Assembly: GCF_900456775.1 (NCBI RefSeq)
Contig: NZ_UAUL01000001.1
Span: 496,001-560,000 of the forward strand
Source of the DNA: Sarcina ventriculi
GTDB lineage: Bacteria; Bacillota; Clostridia; Clostridiales; Clostridiaceae
DNA length: 64,000 nt
Reading direction: 5' to 3'
Shown: positions 37,721-46,001 of the stretch, in pieces
How positions within the stretch are numbered: position 1 is the stretch's first letter
How the letters are laid out: every line of letters begins with the position of its first letter
Notes under the pieces: generated by a model
Told to the model about the DNA's origin: nothing
The model's input: only the letters and a program-made list of their open reading frames with translations
Databases searched by the model: none
Translations under genes and position numbers: made by a program

Positions 37721-38899
37721 ATGCTTTCAAAGCTATTAATTAAAATTTTTATTAAAAATTCTGAAAACATACAAGATAATTCTGTAAGAGATAAGTATGG
37801 ATATTTTGCTGGAATAGTCGGTATTGTATTTAATCTTCTACTTTTTTTTATAAAATTATTTGTAGGAATCATCACTGGAAGTATTGCTGTTACAGCTGAT
37901 GCATTTAACAATTTATCAGACACTATATCATCCATAATAACAATACTTGGATTTAGATTATCTAATCTTCCACCTGATAAAGAACATCCATTTGGACACG
38001 GTAGATCAGAATACATAGCATCCCTTATTATGTCTTTCATAATACTTATGGTTGGTTTAGATTTCGCAAAATCATCAATTACAAGAATACTAAACCCTAC
38101 ACCTGTTCATTTTGATATACTTGCATTTATTTTATTACTTATAACAATAATAGTTAAAATTTGGCTTAGTCTTTTTAATAGATTCGTTGGTAAAAAGATT
38201 AATTCAAAAGCTCTTGAGATATCAGCTTTTGATTCTCTAGGAGATGTTTTTGCTTCAAGTATAGTTTTAATTTCATTCGTTGTTGCAAGATTCACATCAA
38301 TTCCTTTAGATGGGTATGTTGGACTTTTTGTATCATTGTTCATACTTTATGCTGGATACAAACTTTTAAGAGAAACAATAAGCCCACTTTTGGGGGAATC
38401 ACCAGATCCAAAACTTGTAGATAGTATAAAAGAGGAATTGCTATCTTATGATTATATAACTGGTGTTCATGATTTAATAATTCACAATTATGGAGTTGGA
38501 AAATTCATGGCATCAATTCATGCTGAAATACCTGCTAATATAGATATAATGACAATTCATAATGTCATAGATTTAGCAGAACGTGAAATATCAGAAAAAC
38601 TTAAAATAGTTTTAGTGGTTCATATGGATCCTATATCTATTGAGGAAAATGAAGTTAAATCAGCTAAAGAACTTATAGAAAAAATAATCAGCAAAAAACC
38701 TATAATAACATCTATTCATGATTTTAGGATTATTGGAAAAGGTGAAAAGAAAAGTTTAATTTTTGACGTTGTTATTAGACCAGATGATGCTCATAAAAAG
38801 ATTTCAGATGATGAAATTATTCAATTTATATCTGAAGAAACAAAAAAAATACATAAAAATTATAAATGTATTATTACAGTTGATAGAGAGTTTATTTAA
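37721..38899 (+). CDS. Cation diffusion facilitator (CDF) metal exporter
   Basis: This 392-residue protein has about six membrane segments. It has the CDF metal site ADAFNNLSDTISS in the second helix and the HPFGHGRSEY motif. A second Asp-rich site sits in SAFDSLGDVFASS, and an additional C-terminal domain follows beyond residue 290. It is a proton-coupled exporter, probably of zinc, iron or manganese. GGAGGAAATGAT precedes the ATG. The metal is not determined by the visible residues. Confidence 0.92.
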   Translation: MLSKLLIKIFIKNSENIQDNSVRDKYGYFAGIVGIVFNLLLFFIKLFVGIITGSIAVTADAFNNLSDTISSIITILGFRLSNLPPDKEHPFGHGRSEYIASLIMSFIILMVGLDFAKSSITRILNPTPVHFDILAFILLLITIIVKIWLSLFNRFVGKKINSKALEISAFDSLGDVFASSIVLISFVVARFTSIPLDGYVGLFVSLFILYAGYKLLRETISPLLGESPDPKLVDSIKEELLSYDYITGVHDLIIHNYGVGKFMASIHAEIPANIDIMTIHNVIDLAEREISEKLKIVLVVHMDPISIEENEVKSAKELIEKIISKKPIITSIHDFRIIGKGEKKSLIFDVVIRPDDAHKKISDDEIIQFISEETKKIHKNYKCIITVDREFI

Positions 38900-38968
38900 C
38901 AGTCCTCTTTTTATTAAATTGTGATTCTATAAAAATTTAAAAATCAATATTTGTAATAAAATTTGTGT

Positions 38969-39009
38969 AAAATAAAATTCTAAGAATAAACATCTTAGAA
39001 TTTTATTTT
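38969..39009. terminator. Bidirectional terminator
   Basis: AAAATAAAATTCTAAGA pairs perfectly with TCTTAGAATTTTATTTT around a 7-base loop. It serves the exporter gene and the convergent YfhO operon. Confidence 0.88.
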
Positions 39010-39016
39010 ATCTTAA

Positions 39017-41623
39017 TTAATTATTTTTATATTTTTTTCTTTCATTAATTATAATCAACATAAGTATACAAACACCTATTATTGTTAAGCCTGCGCCTTT
39101 ATAAATACCATCTGGAATAAATACAAGTTTTATGTTTTGAGTTCCTTGATTTAATTTTATCTCCATGAAGTTATATTTAGAAAGAATCTTAACTTTTTTA
39201 CCATTTATATAAGCGCTCCACCCACTATCATATGGTATTGATAAGAACAATATATTGTTATTTCCTTGTGCTGTTACAGTACCTGTTATTTGTGTATTTG
39301 TAACCTCTAAATCTTTTATCGAATTATTCTTCAATGTATCAATGCTTTTTGCAAATGTACTAACATTTAATCCATAAAATTGAATATGACTTATTACAAA
39401 ATCATTATCAACTAATTCTAATTGAACTGTTACATTTTCTCCAGCCTTAAAATAACCTAAGCTTATTATTCCATTGTTCCATGAACCACCATAGGTGCTT
39501 ATTTTTTTACCATTTACATAAAGATAAACCGCTCTTTGAATTCCATCATTTAAATCCATATAAAGCTCTTGATTCTTCGCATTCATAATATTAAACGTTA
39601 GAACTCCAGTCTCCTTATCATTTATTTTCTCCACAGCCAGCTTACTCTCTCCATCTGCAACTATCTGAGCATTACGTAGGCTTATTGTATAATCTGAATC
39701 AGCTGGTTCTAAATACTCCTTATAATTTGCAGTGTTGATTTCATTTCCAAGCATACTATTTAAAAATAAATTATTATTTACAAACATATTTGATGTAAAA
39801 TCTATATTTTTATCCATAAAACCGCTGTTTACAACATAACCTATTGGAAGAGAATATTTATATTCATTAATTACTTTTCCATATCCCTCAGCAACTTCAG
39901 TATATAAATCACCTAAATAATTATTAGCCATTACATATTTTACTCCAAGTAACGAATTTAAAATAGCAGTAGTACCTGAATACGTAGTTGCTAAATTAAC
40001 TCCTGCATTACCAAGTCCCAAATCATAATGCAAAAACTCTCCTAAAGGTTGATATGTAAATGAAGTAAACGATGCTATATTATTATAATCTAAAGCCATC
40101 CCTCTATTATATCTTCCATCAACTTCAGCCATTCTATAAAAACTAGTATCTTTTTCTTTTATTTCATTTACTAAAGGTTGAGAACTTATAATATTAGAAT
40201 ATACTTTGCTTCCTATAGAGCCCACATCAGCATTTATATCACTTATATATAAAGCTGAACTTAGTGTTAATTCTCCAAATATCATTATTATCATAAAAAT
40301 TGAAACATTTTTCTTTAAGTCAGGTCTATTTTTATACAGATATAAAAGCACTACATATATTATCACCATTACTATATTACCTGCAATTACAAGCATTCCG
40401 CCTGCACCTACATAAGTAAAAAGTAAATATACAAGTATGCAAATTAAAATAACTCCTGATATTATTATACTTTTATTTGAACTGTATTTAATGTTTACAA
40501 ATTCTTTATATGCATAACTTAACATCATAAAAGAATACACAAAAGAAAATCTAAACATATACCATATAGGAGTTTCAAACCCTTGCCATGCTAAATCTAC
40601 TATGGGTACTGTAAAACTTATAAACATCCCAACGTACATTAAAAGACTTATAATCTTTTCCTTTTGAGATATCTTTTTATTAAAAAAATATGGAATTAAT
40701 AATATAAGTGGAATAAGCCCTATATATATATTGGGTTGACCATAGGAAATTGCTTCATATGTACCTGCAAAAAATTTTGATAAAAATAAATTAAAATTAA
40801 ATGTATTTATAGGATTGCTAAGATATATCTGTGTTCCTGTATTTTTAATAGCAAAATATGTAGGAACAACTAATATACCAGAAATAAGAGCTGCAACAAC
40901 AGCTGAAAATAAAAACCTAGCTAATGCTTTAATGAATTTTTTCCAATCTGTTACTTTATTTTCTGTAAAATATCTAGATAAAAAATAAAGCAAAGCAAAT
41001 CCACCAACCATATATGATATATAAAAGTTATCTAATATCATAATAGCTAAAAATACAATAAAAAATGTTTTTTTCTTTTCTTTTATTAATTTTTCAACGC
41101 CTATTAAAACAAGTGGCAGAAGAATCACTCCATCTAGCCACATTATATTTAAATAATACATTACAACATATCCCATTAAAGCATACATTGTTGAAAAAAA
41201 TACTGTGTATATATTTATTTTTTTGTACATGTATTTTATAAATATAATAAATGTTAATGATGATAATGCTACTTTTATAAGTAACAAAGTCATCATAAAA
41301 TTTTGCATATCGGATTTTGGGAAAAGTAAAACTAAAAATGATAATGGACTTGCTAAATAATAAGCAAAAATTCCTATAAATCCTCCACCCAAACTTAATT
41401 TCCATGAATATAATAATTGAGAAAAATCACCACTAGATAATATACTTTTGTATAATGAATAAAAATTTGCATATTGATTATACATATCTCCAATTAAGAT
41501 ACTTCTAAAACCAAAAGCTCCTGCCCCAATAATCGTAAAAGCTATGTAAAGTATTAAAGCTGGCGCTATCATGCCAATGATTAAATATTTTACAAAAGTT
41601 TTTTTCTCTGTTGATTTATTCAT
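39017..41623 (-). CDS. YfhO-family membrane glycosyltransferase (GT-C type)
   Basis: This 868-residue protein has about twelve to fourteen membrane segments over residues 10-450, then a large extracytoplasmic domain and a final membrane segment near 840-860. It matches YfhO in length and topology, including RMAEVDGRYNRGMALDYNNIASFTSF and the W-S-A-Y-I-N-G-K near the end. In Bacillus and Listeria, YfhO-type proteins take sugar from a polyprenyl carrier outside the membrane and modify lipoteichoic acid. It is the last gene of an operon with a CsbB-like transferase and two small flippase-type genes, which fits this role. Confidence 0.9.
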   Translation of the reverse strand: MNKSTEKKTFVKYLIIGMIAPALILYIAFTIIGAGAFGFRSILIGDMYNQYANFYSLYKSILSSGDFSQLLYSWKLSLGGGFIGIFAYYLASPLSFLVLLFPKSDMQNFMMTLLLIKVALSSLTFIIFIKYMYKKINIYTVFFSTMYALMGYVVMYYLNIMWLDGVILLPLVLIGVEKLIKEKKKTFFIVFLAIMILDNFYISYMVGGFALLYFLSRYFTENKVTDWKKFIKALARFLFSAVVAALISGILVVPTYFAIKNTGTQIYLSNPINTFNFNLFLSKFFAGTYEAISYGQPNIYIGLIPLILLIPYFFNKKISQKEKIISLLMYVGMFISFTVPIVDLAWQGFETPIWYMFRFSFVYSFMMLSYAYKEFVNIKYSSNKSIIISGVILICILVYLLFTYVGAGGMLVIAGNIVMVIIYVVLLYLYKNRPDLKKNVSIFMIIMIFGELTLSSALYISDINADVGSIGSKVYSNIISSQPLVNEIKEKDTSFYRMAEVDGRYNRGMALDYNNIASFTSFTYQPLGEFLHYDLGLGNAGVNLATTYSGTTAILNSLLGVKYVMANNYLGDLYTEVAEGYGKVINEYKYSLPIGYVVNSGFMDKNIDFTSNMFVNNNLFLNSMLGNEINTANYKEYLEPADSDYTISLRNAQIVADGESKLAVEKINDKETGVLTFNIMNAKNQELYMDLNDGIQRAVYLYVNGKKISTYGGSWNNGIISLGYFKAGENVTVQLELVDNDFVISHIQFYGLNVSTFAKSIDTLKNNSIKDLEVTNTQITGTVTAQGNNNILFLSIPYDSGWSAYINGKKVKILSKYNFMEIKLNQGTQNIKLVFIPDGIYKGAGLTIIGVCILMLIIINERKKYKNN

Positions 41624-41632
41624 ATTTTTCTC

Positions 41633-42580
41633 CTAATCAAAATCTCTAACCTTTTCTCCATTATATTCTTCAACAAAATATAAAGGTCTTCTCTTCGTTT
41701 CATTAAAGACTCTTCCTATATATTCTCCTATAATACCTAGAGATAATAATTGAACTCCACCTAAAAATAGTATAACTGCCATAAGTGATGGATATCCTTT
41801 AACAGCTTCACCCATTATTAAAGTTCTTGCTATTATTATTACTATATAAACAAAGGCACAAAAAGAAATTATAACACCTAAAAAGCTAGAAATTCTAAGA
41901 GGTTTAGTGGTAAAAGACGTTATTCCCTCTATTGCTAAATCTATAAGTTTCCAATAATTCCATTTAGTACTTCCCGCTACTCTTGGGTCTCTATCAAATA
42001 GTATTTCCTTTTTATTAAAACCTATCCAACTAAACATACCCTTAGTATATCTCTCTGATTCTCTAAATTTTCTAAGAGCATCTACACATCTTCTATCTAA
42101 TAATCTAAAATCACCTGTATTTTTTTGAATAGGTATTCTAGTACTTTTTTGTAACATCTTATAAAAAAGAGATGATGTGAATTTTTTCATAAAGCTTTCC
42201 CCAGCTCTACTTTTTCTTTTAGCATATACATCGTCATATCCTTGTTCCCAATATTTTAACATCTCTTCTATAAGTTCTGGAGGATCTTGCAAATCAGCAT
42301 CTAATATTATGCAACAATCGCCAGTTACATAATCTAATCCCGCTATCATAGCAGTCTCTTTTCCATAATTTCTTGATAAATTTATGTAACACATTCTTTT
42401 ATCTCTTTTTCTTAGTTCTCTTAAAATATTTAATGTGTTATCTTTGCTACCGTCATTTATTAACAACACCTCAAATTCATAATTGTTTAATTTATTTATA
42501 ACATTTTCCAACCTGTCATAGAGAGTATATAAAACCTCTTCTTCGTTATATGCAGGTATCAAAATACTGACCTTTTTCAT
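41633..42580 (-). CDS. CsbB/GtrB-type polyprenol-phosphate glycosyltransferase
   Basis: This 315-residue GT2 enzyme starts VSILIPAYNEEEVLYTLYDRL. It has D-A-D-L-Q-D-P-P (about 94-101), the RVAGSTKWNYWKL segment, and two C-terminal membrane segments (about 230-300), all typical of GtrB/DPM-like enzymes. It charges undecaprenyl phosphate with one sugar in the cytoplasm. It ends 10 bases before the YfhO gene, so it likely supplies that enzyme. Confidence 0.93.
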   Translation of the reverse strand: MKKVSILIPAYNEEEVLYTLYDRLENVINKLNNYEFEVLLINDGSKDNTLNILRELRKRDKRMCYINLSRNYGKETAMIAGLDYVTGDCCIILDADLQDPPELIEEMLKYWEQGYDDVYAKRKSRAGESFMKKFTSSLFYKMLQKSTRIPIQKNTGDFRLLDRRCVDALRKFRESERYTKGMFSWIGFNKKEILFDRDPRVAGSTKWNYWKLIDLAIEGITSFTTKPLRISSFLGVIISFCAFVYIVIIIARTLIMGEAVKGYPSLMAVILFLGGVQLLSLGIIGEYIGRVFNETKRRPLYFVEEYNGEKVRDFD

Positions 42581-42632
42581 TTTTTTCCTCCTAATATAAC
42601 TTAATATTAAATTAAACTTATAATATTTAATG

Positions 42633-42977
42633 CTATTTCATAGCTATAAAGATGGCACCAATTATTATTAATATAATACCTATAACCTTCTCTTTATTAA
42701 CCTTTTCTTTTAGCATCAATCTAGATATTATAATAGTCCATATATAAGTTATGGCTGTTAACGGCAACACTATACTGTATGGTAAATATTTTAAAGCTAC
42801 TATGTTTAATACTGCTGCTATAACATATAATATTCCACCAATGTATAAATTTAAATTTAAAAACACACTTCTAAACACATTCTTAAAATCTAAATGAGCT
42901 GCTCCTTTTTTAAAAAAGAATCCACCTAAACTTCCCATCAGCGTCATAATTGGAAATAATAAATATATTTTATTCAT
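42633..42977 (-). CDS. Small EamA/SMR-like transporter, second subunit
   Basis: This 114-residue protein has four membrane segments of the EmrE/ArnF type and a KEKVNKEKVIGIILIIIGA end. Its ATG at 42977 overlaps the stop of the previous gene by eight bases, so the two small genes are translationally coupled. They probably form a heterodimer that flips the lipid-linked sugar for YfhO. Confidence 0.82.
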   Translation of the reverse strand: MNKIYLLFPIMTLMGSLGGFFFKKGAAHLDFKNVFRSVFLNLNLYIGGILYVIAAVLNIVALKYLPYSIVLPLTAITYIWTIIISRLMLKEKVNKEKVIGIILIIIGAIFIAMK

Positions 42978-43308
42978 TTTTACCTCCCCTAGCTATGGAA
43001 ATAACTCCTGCTATTATAATCACAATTCCTATTAATTCCATAGGAGATACAACTTCACCCAAAAATATGTACCCAATTATAAGAGCAAATACATAGCTTA
43101 CACACATAAGAGGCTGTATAACTGAAAGCTGTCCAAACTTAAGAGCCACTATCATGAGAAGAGCTCCTATTCCATACAAGAAAAATCCTATCAATAAATA
43201 TAAAATATTTATACTGCTTATTTTCCAAAATAATTGTCCAAAAGATGTACAAACTGCTGACAGTATTATTAGAGTTATACCCAGTGTCATATTATTCTTT
43301 TTTTCCAT
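42970..43308 (-). CDS. Small EamA/SMR-like transporter, first subunit
   Basis: This 112-residue protein has four membrane segments, including YLLIGFFLYGIGALLMIVAL and VVSPMELIGIVIIIAGVISI. The start is ATG at 43308 after GGAGAG; the in-frame GTG at 43335 would put that site inside the gene. It is the first gene of the YfhO operon. Two unequal small genes recall ArnE/ArnF, which flip a carrier-linked aminosugar. Confidence 0.82.
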   Translation of the reverse strand: MEKKNNMTLGITLIILSAVCTSFGQLFWKISSINILYLLIGFFLYGIGALLMIVALKFGQLSVIQPLMCVSYVFALIIGYIFLGEVVSPMELIGIVIIIAGVISIARGGKNE

Positions 43309-43449
43309 ACTACTTTTCTCTCCTATTTTTTTCACACTCTAAGTATTTCTTGTTTTCAATTTTAAATTAACAATTTTATAAATTAAAAGTTTTAATTTAC
43401 ATATTACTAACAAACCTATTTAATTATAACACTTATTTAAGATTTGCAA

Positions 43450-43501
43450 CAAAAAAAAGTCTAAAAATGATACTAACTAGATTATTATATCATCTTTAGA
43501 C
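43450..43501 (-). terminator. Terminator of the ABC transporter operon
   Basis: On the minus strand GTCTAAAGATGATA pairs with TATCATTTTTAGAC and is followed by TTTTTTTTG. The loop is about 15 bases. Confidence 0.85.
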
Positions 43502-43558
43502 CTTGAATTACTAACAGAAATGAATTTTTTTTGATAAATTATTAATTGTATCGTATAT

Positions 43559-44281
43559 TTATAATATTTTAGATAAAAATTCTCTAGTTCTTGAATTTTT
43601 TGGATTAAAAAATATCTCATTTGGTTCACCTTTTTCAATAATTTTTCCATTATCCATAAAAATTATTCTACTTCCAACCTCCTTAGCGAAGCCCATTTCA
43701 TGAGTTACAACCACCATAGTCATCCCATCTTTTGCTAATTGTTTCATAACATTTAAAACCTCTCCAACCATTTCTGGATCTAATGCAGATGTTGGCTCAT
43801 CAAAAAGCATAACATCTGGCTCCATAGCCAATGCCCTTGCAATTGCTATTCTTTGCTTTTGCCCTCCTGATAATGAACTTGGATAACTATTTGCCTTGTC
43901 AGAAAGTCCAACCTTTGCTAGAAGTTCCATAGCTTTTTCAATAGCTTTTTCTTTTGATATCTTTTTGACCTTAATAGGTGCCATAGTTATATTTTCTAAA
44001 ACTGTTTTATGTGGAAATAAATTAAACTGTTGAAAAACCATACCCATTTTTTCTCTTATTTTATTTATGTCACACTCTTTATTTGTTATAGATTTTCCTT
44101 CAAAAGTTATTTCTCCAGAAGTTGGTTTTTCTAAAAGGTTTAAACATCTTAAAAATGTACTTTTTCCAGAACCTGATGGTCCTATAAGCACTAAAACTTC
44201 ACCTTTTTTAATATGCTCATCTATTCCTTTTAAAACCTGAGTCTCCCCAAAACATTTATAAAGGTTATTTACATAAAGCAT
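43559..44281 (-). CDS. Amino-acid ABC transporter ATPase
   Basis: This 240-residue ATPase has Walker [10 protein letters not shown] (33-41), Q-loop [10 protein letters not shown], signature [14 protein letters not shown] and Walker [15 protein letters not shown]. It belongs to the polar-amino-acid (GlnQ/ArtP) group by its length and EITFEGKSI-type region. It overlaps the permease gene by 17 bases. Two ARG boxes upstream of the operon suggest arginine or a related basic amino acid as the substrate. Confidence 0.95.
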   Translation of the reverse strand: MLYVNNLYKCFGETQVLKGIDEHIKKGEVLVLIGPSGSGKSTFLRCLNLLEKPTSGEITFEGKSITNKECDINKIREKMGMVFQQFNLFPHKTVLENITMAPIKVKKISKEKAIEKAMELLAKVGLSDKANSYPSSLSGGQKQRIAIARALAMEPDVMLFDEPTSALDPEMVGEVLNVMKQLAKDGMTMVVVTHEMGFAKEVGSRIIFMDNGKIIEKGEPNEIFFNPKNSRTREFLSKIL

Positions 44282-44942
44282 CTGTATTCATTCTCCTTTC
44301 TATATACTTTATAACTCGTCCTAAAGTATAAGTTAATACAAAATAACAAATTGCTGAAATTATAAGTGGTTCAAAAGACCTAAATATTCTTCCAGTAACC
44401 TTATTTGCAGCATACATAAGTTCTGCAACTCCAATAGTTGATGCCATTGATGATTCTTTTATAACTGCTATAAACTCATTTCCAATGGCAGGTAATATAT
44501 TTTTTATTGCCTGTGGAATAATTACCAAAAACATTGCCTTAGAATAATTCATTCCTAAACTTCTTGCAGCTTCTAATTGTCCTTTATCAACTGCCTCTAT
44601 CCCAGCTCTTATAAGTTCTGATACATAAGCTGCTGAATTTAATGATATTGCAAGTATACCTGACGCTATGGCTGGCATATCTAAATTGAAAATTTGATCG
44701 GCTCCATAATATACAATCATTATCTGTAAATAAAGAGGTGTTCCACGTACCACTTCAATATAAGTGCTTGATAAAACTTTAAAAATATTTATTTTAAGTA
44801 TAGTAAATTTGCTTTTTTTCATTGCATATAAAACTATTCCAAACAAAGTCCCCAAAAACACAGAAATTAAAGATATAAATAACGTTAATTTTATTCCATC
44901 TATAAAATACATATAGTAATCTGACAAAAAGCTAAAATCCAT
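44265..44942 (-). CDS. Amino-acid ABC transporter permease
   Basis: This 225-residue permease of the His/Glu/Gln/Arg family has about five membrane segments. It shows the conserved [27 protein letters not shown], and E-A-A-R-S-L-G-M (EAA loop) segments. A single permease gene suggests a homodimer. It is flanked by the binding-protein gene upstream and the ATPase gene downstream. Confidence 0.95.
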   Translation of the reverse strand: MDFSFLSDYYMYFIDGIKLTLFISLISVFLGTLFGIVLYAMKKSKFTILKINIFKVLSSTYIEVVRGTPLYLQIMIVYYGADQIFNLDMPAIASGILAISLNSAAYVSELIRAGIEAVDKGQLEAARSLGMNYSKAMFLVIIPQAIKNILPAIGNEFIAVIKESSMASTIGVAELMYAANKVTGRIFRSFEPLIISAICYFVLTYTLGRVIKYIERRMNTDALCK

Positions 44943-44971
44943 AAAACCCCTCCATATATGATTTCCAAATA

Positions 44972-45811
44972 TTAATTAGAAACCATTGCATTTGCATTTA
45001 CAACAAATTCATCTATTTTCCCGTTGCTTATTAACCCATCTATTATATTATTAACCTCATCTAATAAATCACTTGAGCCTTTTTTAACAGCAATAGCTGC
45101 CCCTCCGTCATCATACTTAACAGGTATTTCAGTTAAAAATAAATCTTCATTAGTAGTTAAAATTGTTTCAGCTACTGGTTTTTCAACTACTACCGCATCA
45201 ATCTTTCCTGATTTTAATTCCGTAATTAATTGATCAACCTTTGTAAGCTCTGTTATATTAGCATTTTCTATTTGTTCTTCTGCTATCCTTGCTTGAATAG
45301 CTCCCATTTGAACTCCTATTTTTTTATTAGCTAAATCCTCTAAGCTCGTATAAATATTCTTATTTCTATCTAATACTAAAATAGATTGAACTGCTTTATA
45401 ATATACATCAGAAAAATCAACACTTTTCTCACGCTCTGCATTAGGACTCATTCCTGATATAACCATGTCAATTTTTCCAGATTGAAGTGCAGCTAAAAGC
45501 ATTCCAAAATCCATTTCTCTAATCTCAAGTTCTACCCCTAAACTGCTTGCTATTTCATTTGAAACATCAACATCAAAGCCTATAATTTGATCTTTTCCAT
45601 CTATAATTGTATGAAATTCATAAGGTGCATAATCAGCACTCATCCCAACAACTAATTTTCTATTATCCCTTATATTATCTAAAGAACTTGACTTGCTAGA
45701 TGATGTACTTGCAGTACCACTATTAGATGAACAACCTATCAATAAATTTAATGCAACACCCATTACAGATAAAGCTAAAACACCTCTAAAAAATCTCTTT
45801 TTTATTTTCAT
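44972..45811 (-). CDS. Amino-acid ABC transporter binding lipoprotein
   Basis: This 279-residue family-3 solute-binding protein has a lipoprotein signal with lipobox L-L-I-G-C (Cys27) and a Ser-rich linker. The mature domain starts at KLVVGMSADYAPYEFHTI, with FDVDVSNEIASSLGVELE and KIDMVISGMSPNAEREK. It is anchored outside the membrane and delivers substrate to the permease. It is the first gene of the operon and follows two ARG boxes. Arginine or ornithine specificity is inferred from that control. Confidence 0.94.
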   Translation of the reverse strand: MKIKKRFFRGVLALSVMGVALNLLIGCSSNSGTASTSSSKSSSLDNIRDNRKLVVGMSADYAPYEFHTIIDGKDQIIGFDVDVSNEIASSLGVELEIREMDFGMLLAALQSGKIDMVISGMSPNAEREKSVDFSDVYYKAVQSILVLDRNKNIYTSLEDLANKKIGVQMGAIQARIAEEQIENANITELTKVDQLITELKSGKIDAVVVEKPVAETILTTNEDLFLTEIPVKYDDGGAAIAVKKGSSDLLDEVNNIIDGLISNGKIDEFVVNANAMVSN

Positions 45812-45872
45812 TTAAAATCCCCCACTTTTTTAATATTAACTATTAATAAGTTTATTAACTATCATCTTAATA

Positions 45873-45910
45873 TATGAATTATTATTCATTTTTGTGAATT
45901 ATTATGCAAT
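45873..45910. promoter_or_regulatory. Tandem ARG boxes (ArgR/AhrC operator) over the ABC operon promoter
   Basis: Box 1, TATGAATTATTATTCATT (45873-45890), is a perfect match to the 18-base WNTGAATWWWWATTCANW consensus. Box 2, TGTGAATTATTATGCAAT (45893-45910), differs at one main position. They are 2 bases apart. On the minus strand a promoter TTGCAT (45904-45909) and AATAAT (45881-45886), 17 bases apart, is buried in the boxes, so binding should repress the operon. Confidence 0.75.
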
Positions 45911-45950
45911 AATTAAAATTTATTTATCATTAAATTCCTTTTGATAAATA

Positions 45951-45988
45951 AAAAAACTTGCTAACTATCTCTAATTAACAAGTTTTTT
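45951..45988 (-). terminator. Terminator of the helD gene
   Basis: AAAAAACTTGTTAA pairs with TTAGCAAGTTTTTT (one mismatch) around a 10-base loop, and continues into a T-rich tail. Confidence 0.82.
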
Positions 45989-46001
45989 AAATTTAAGATT
46001 T

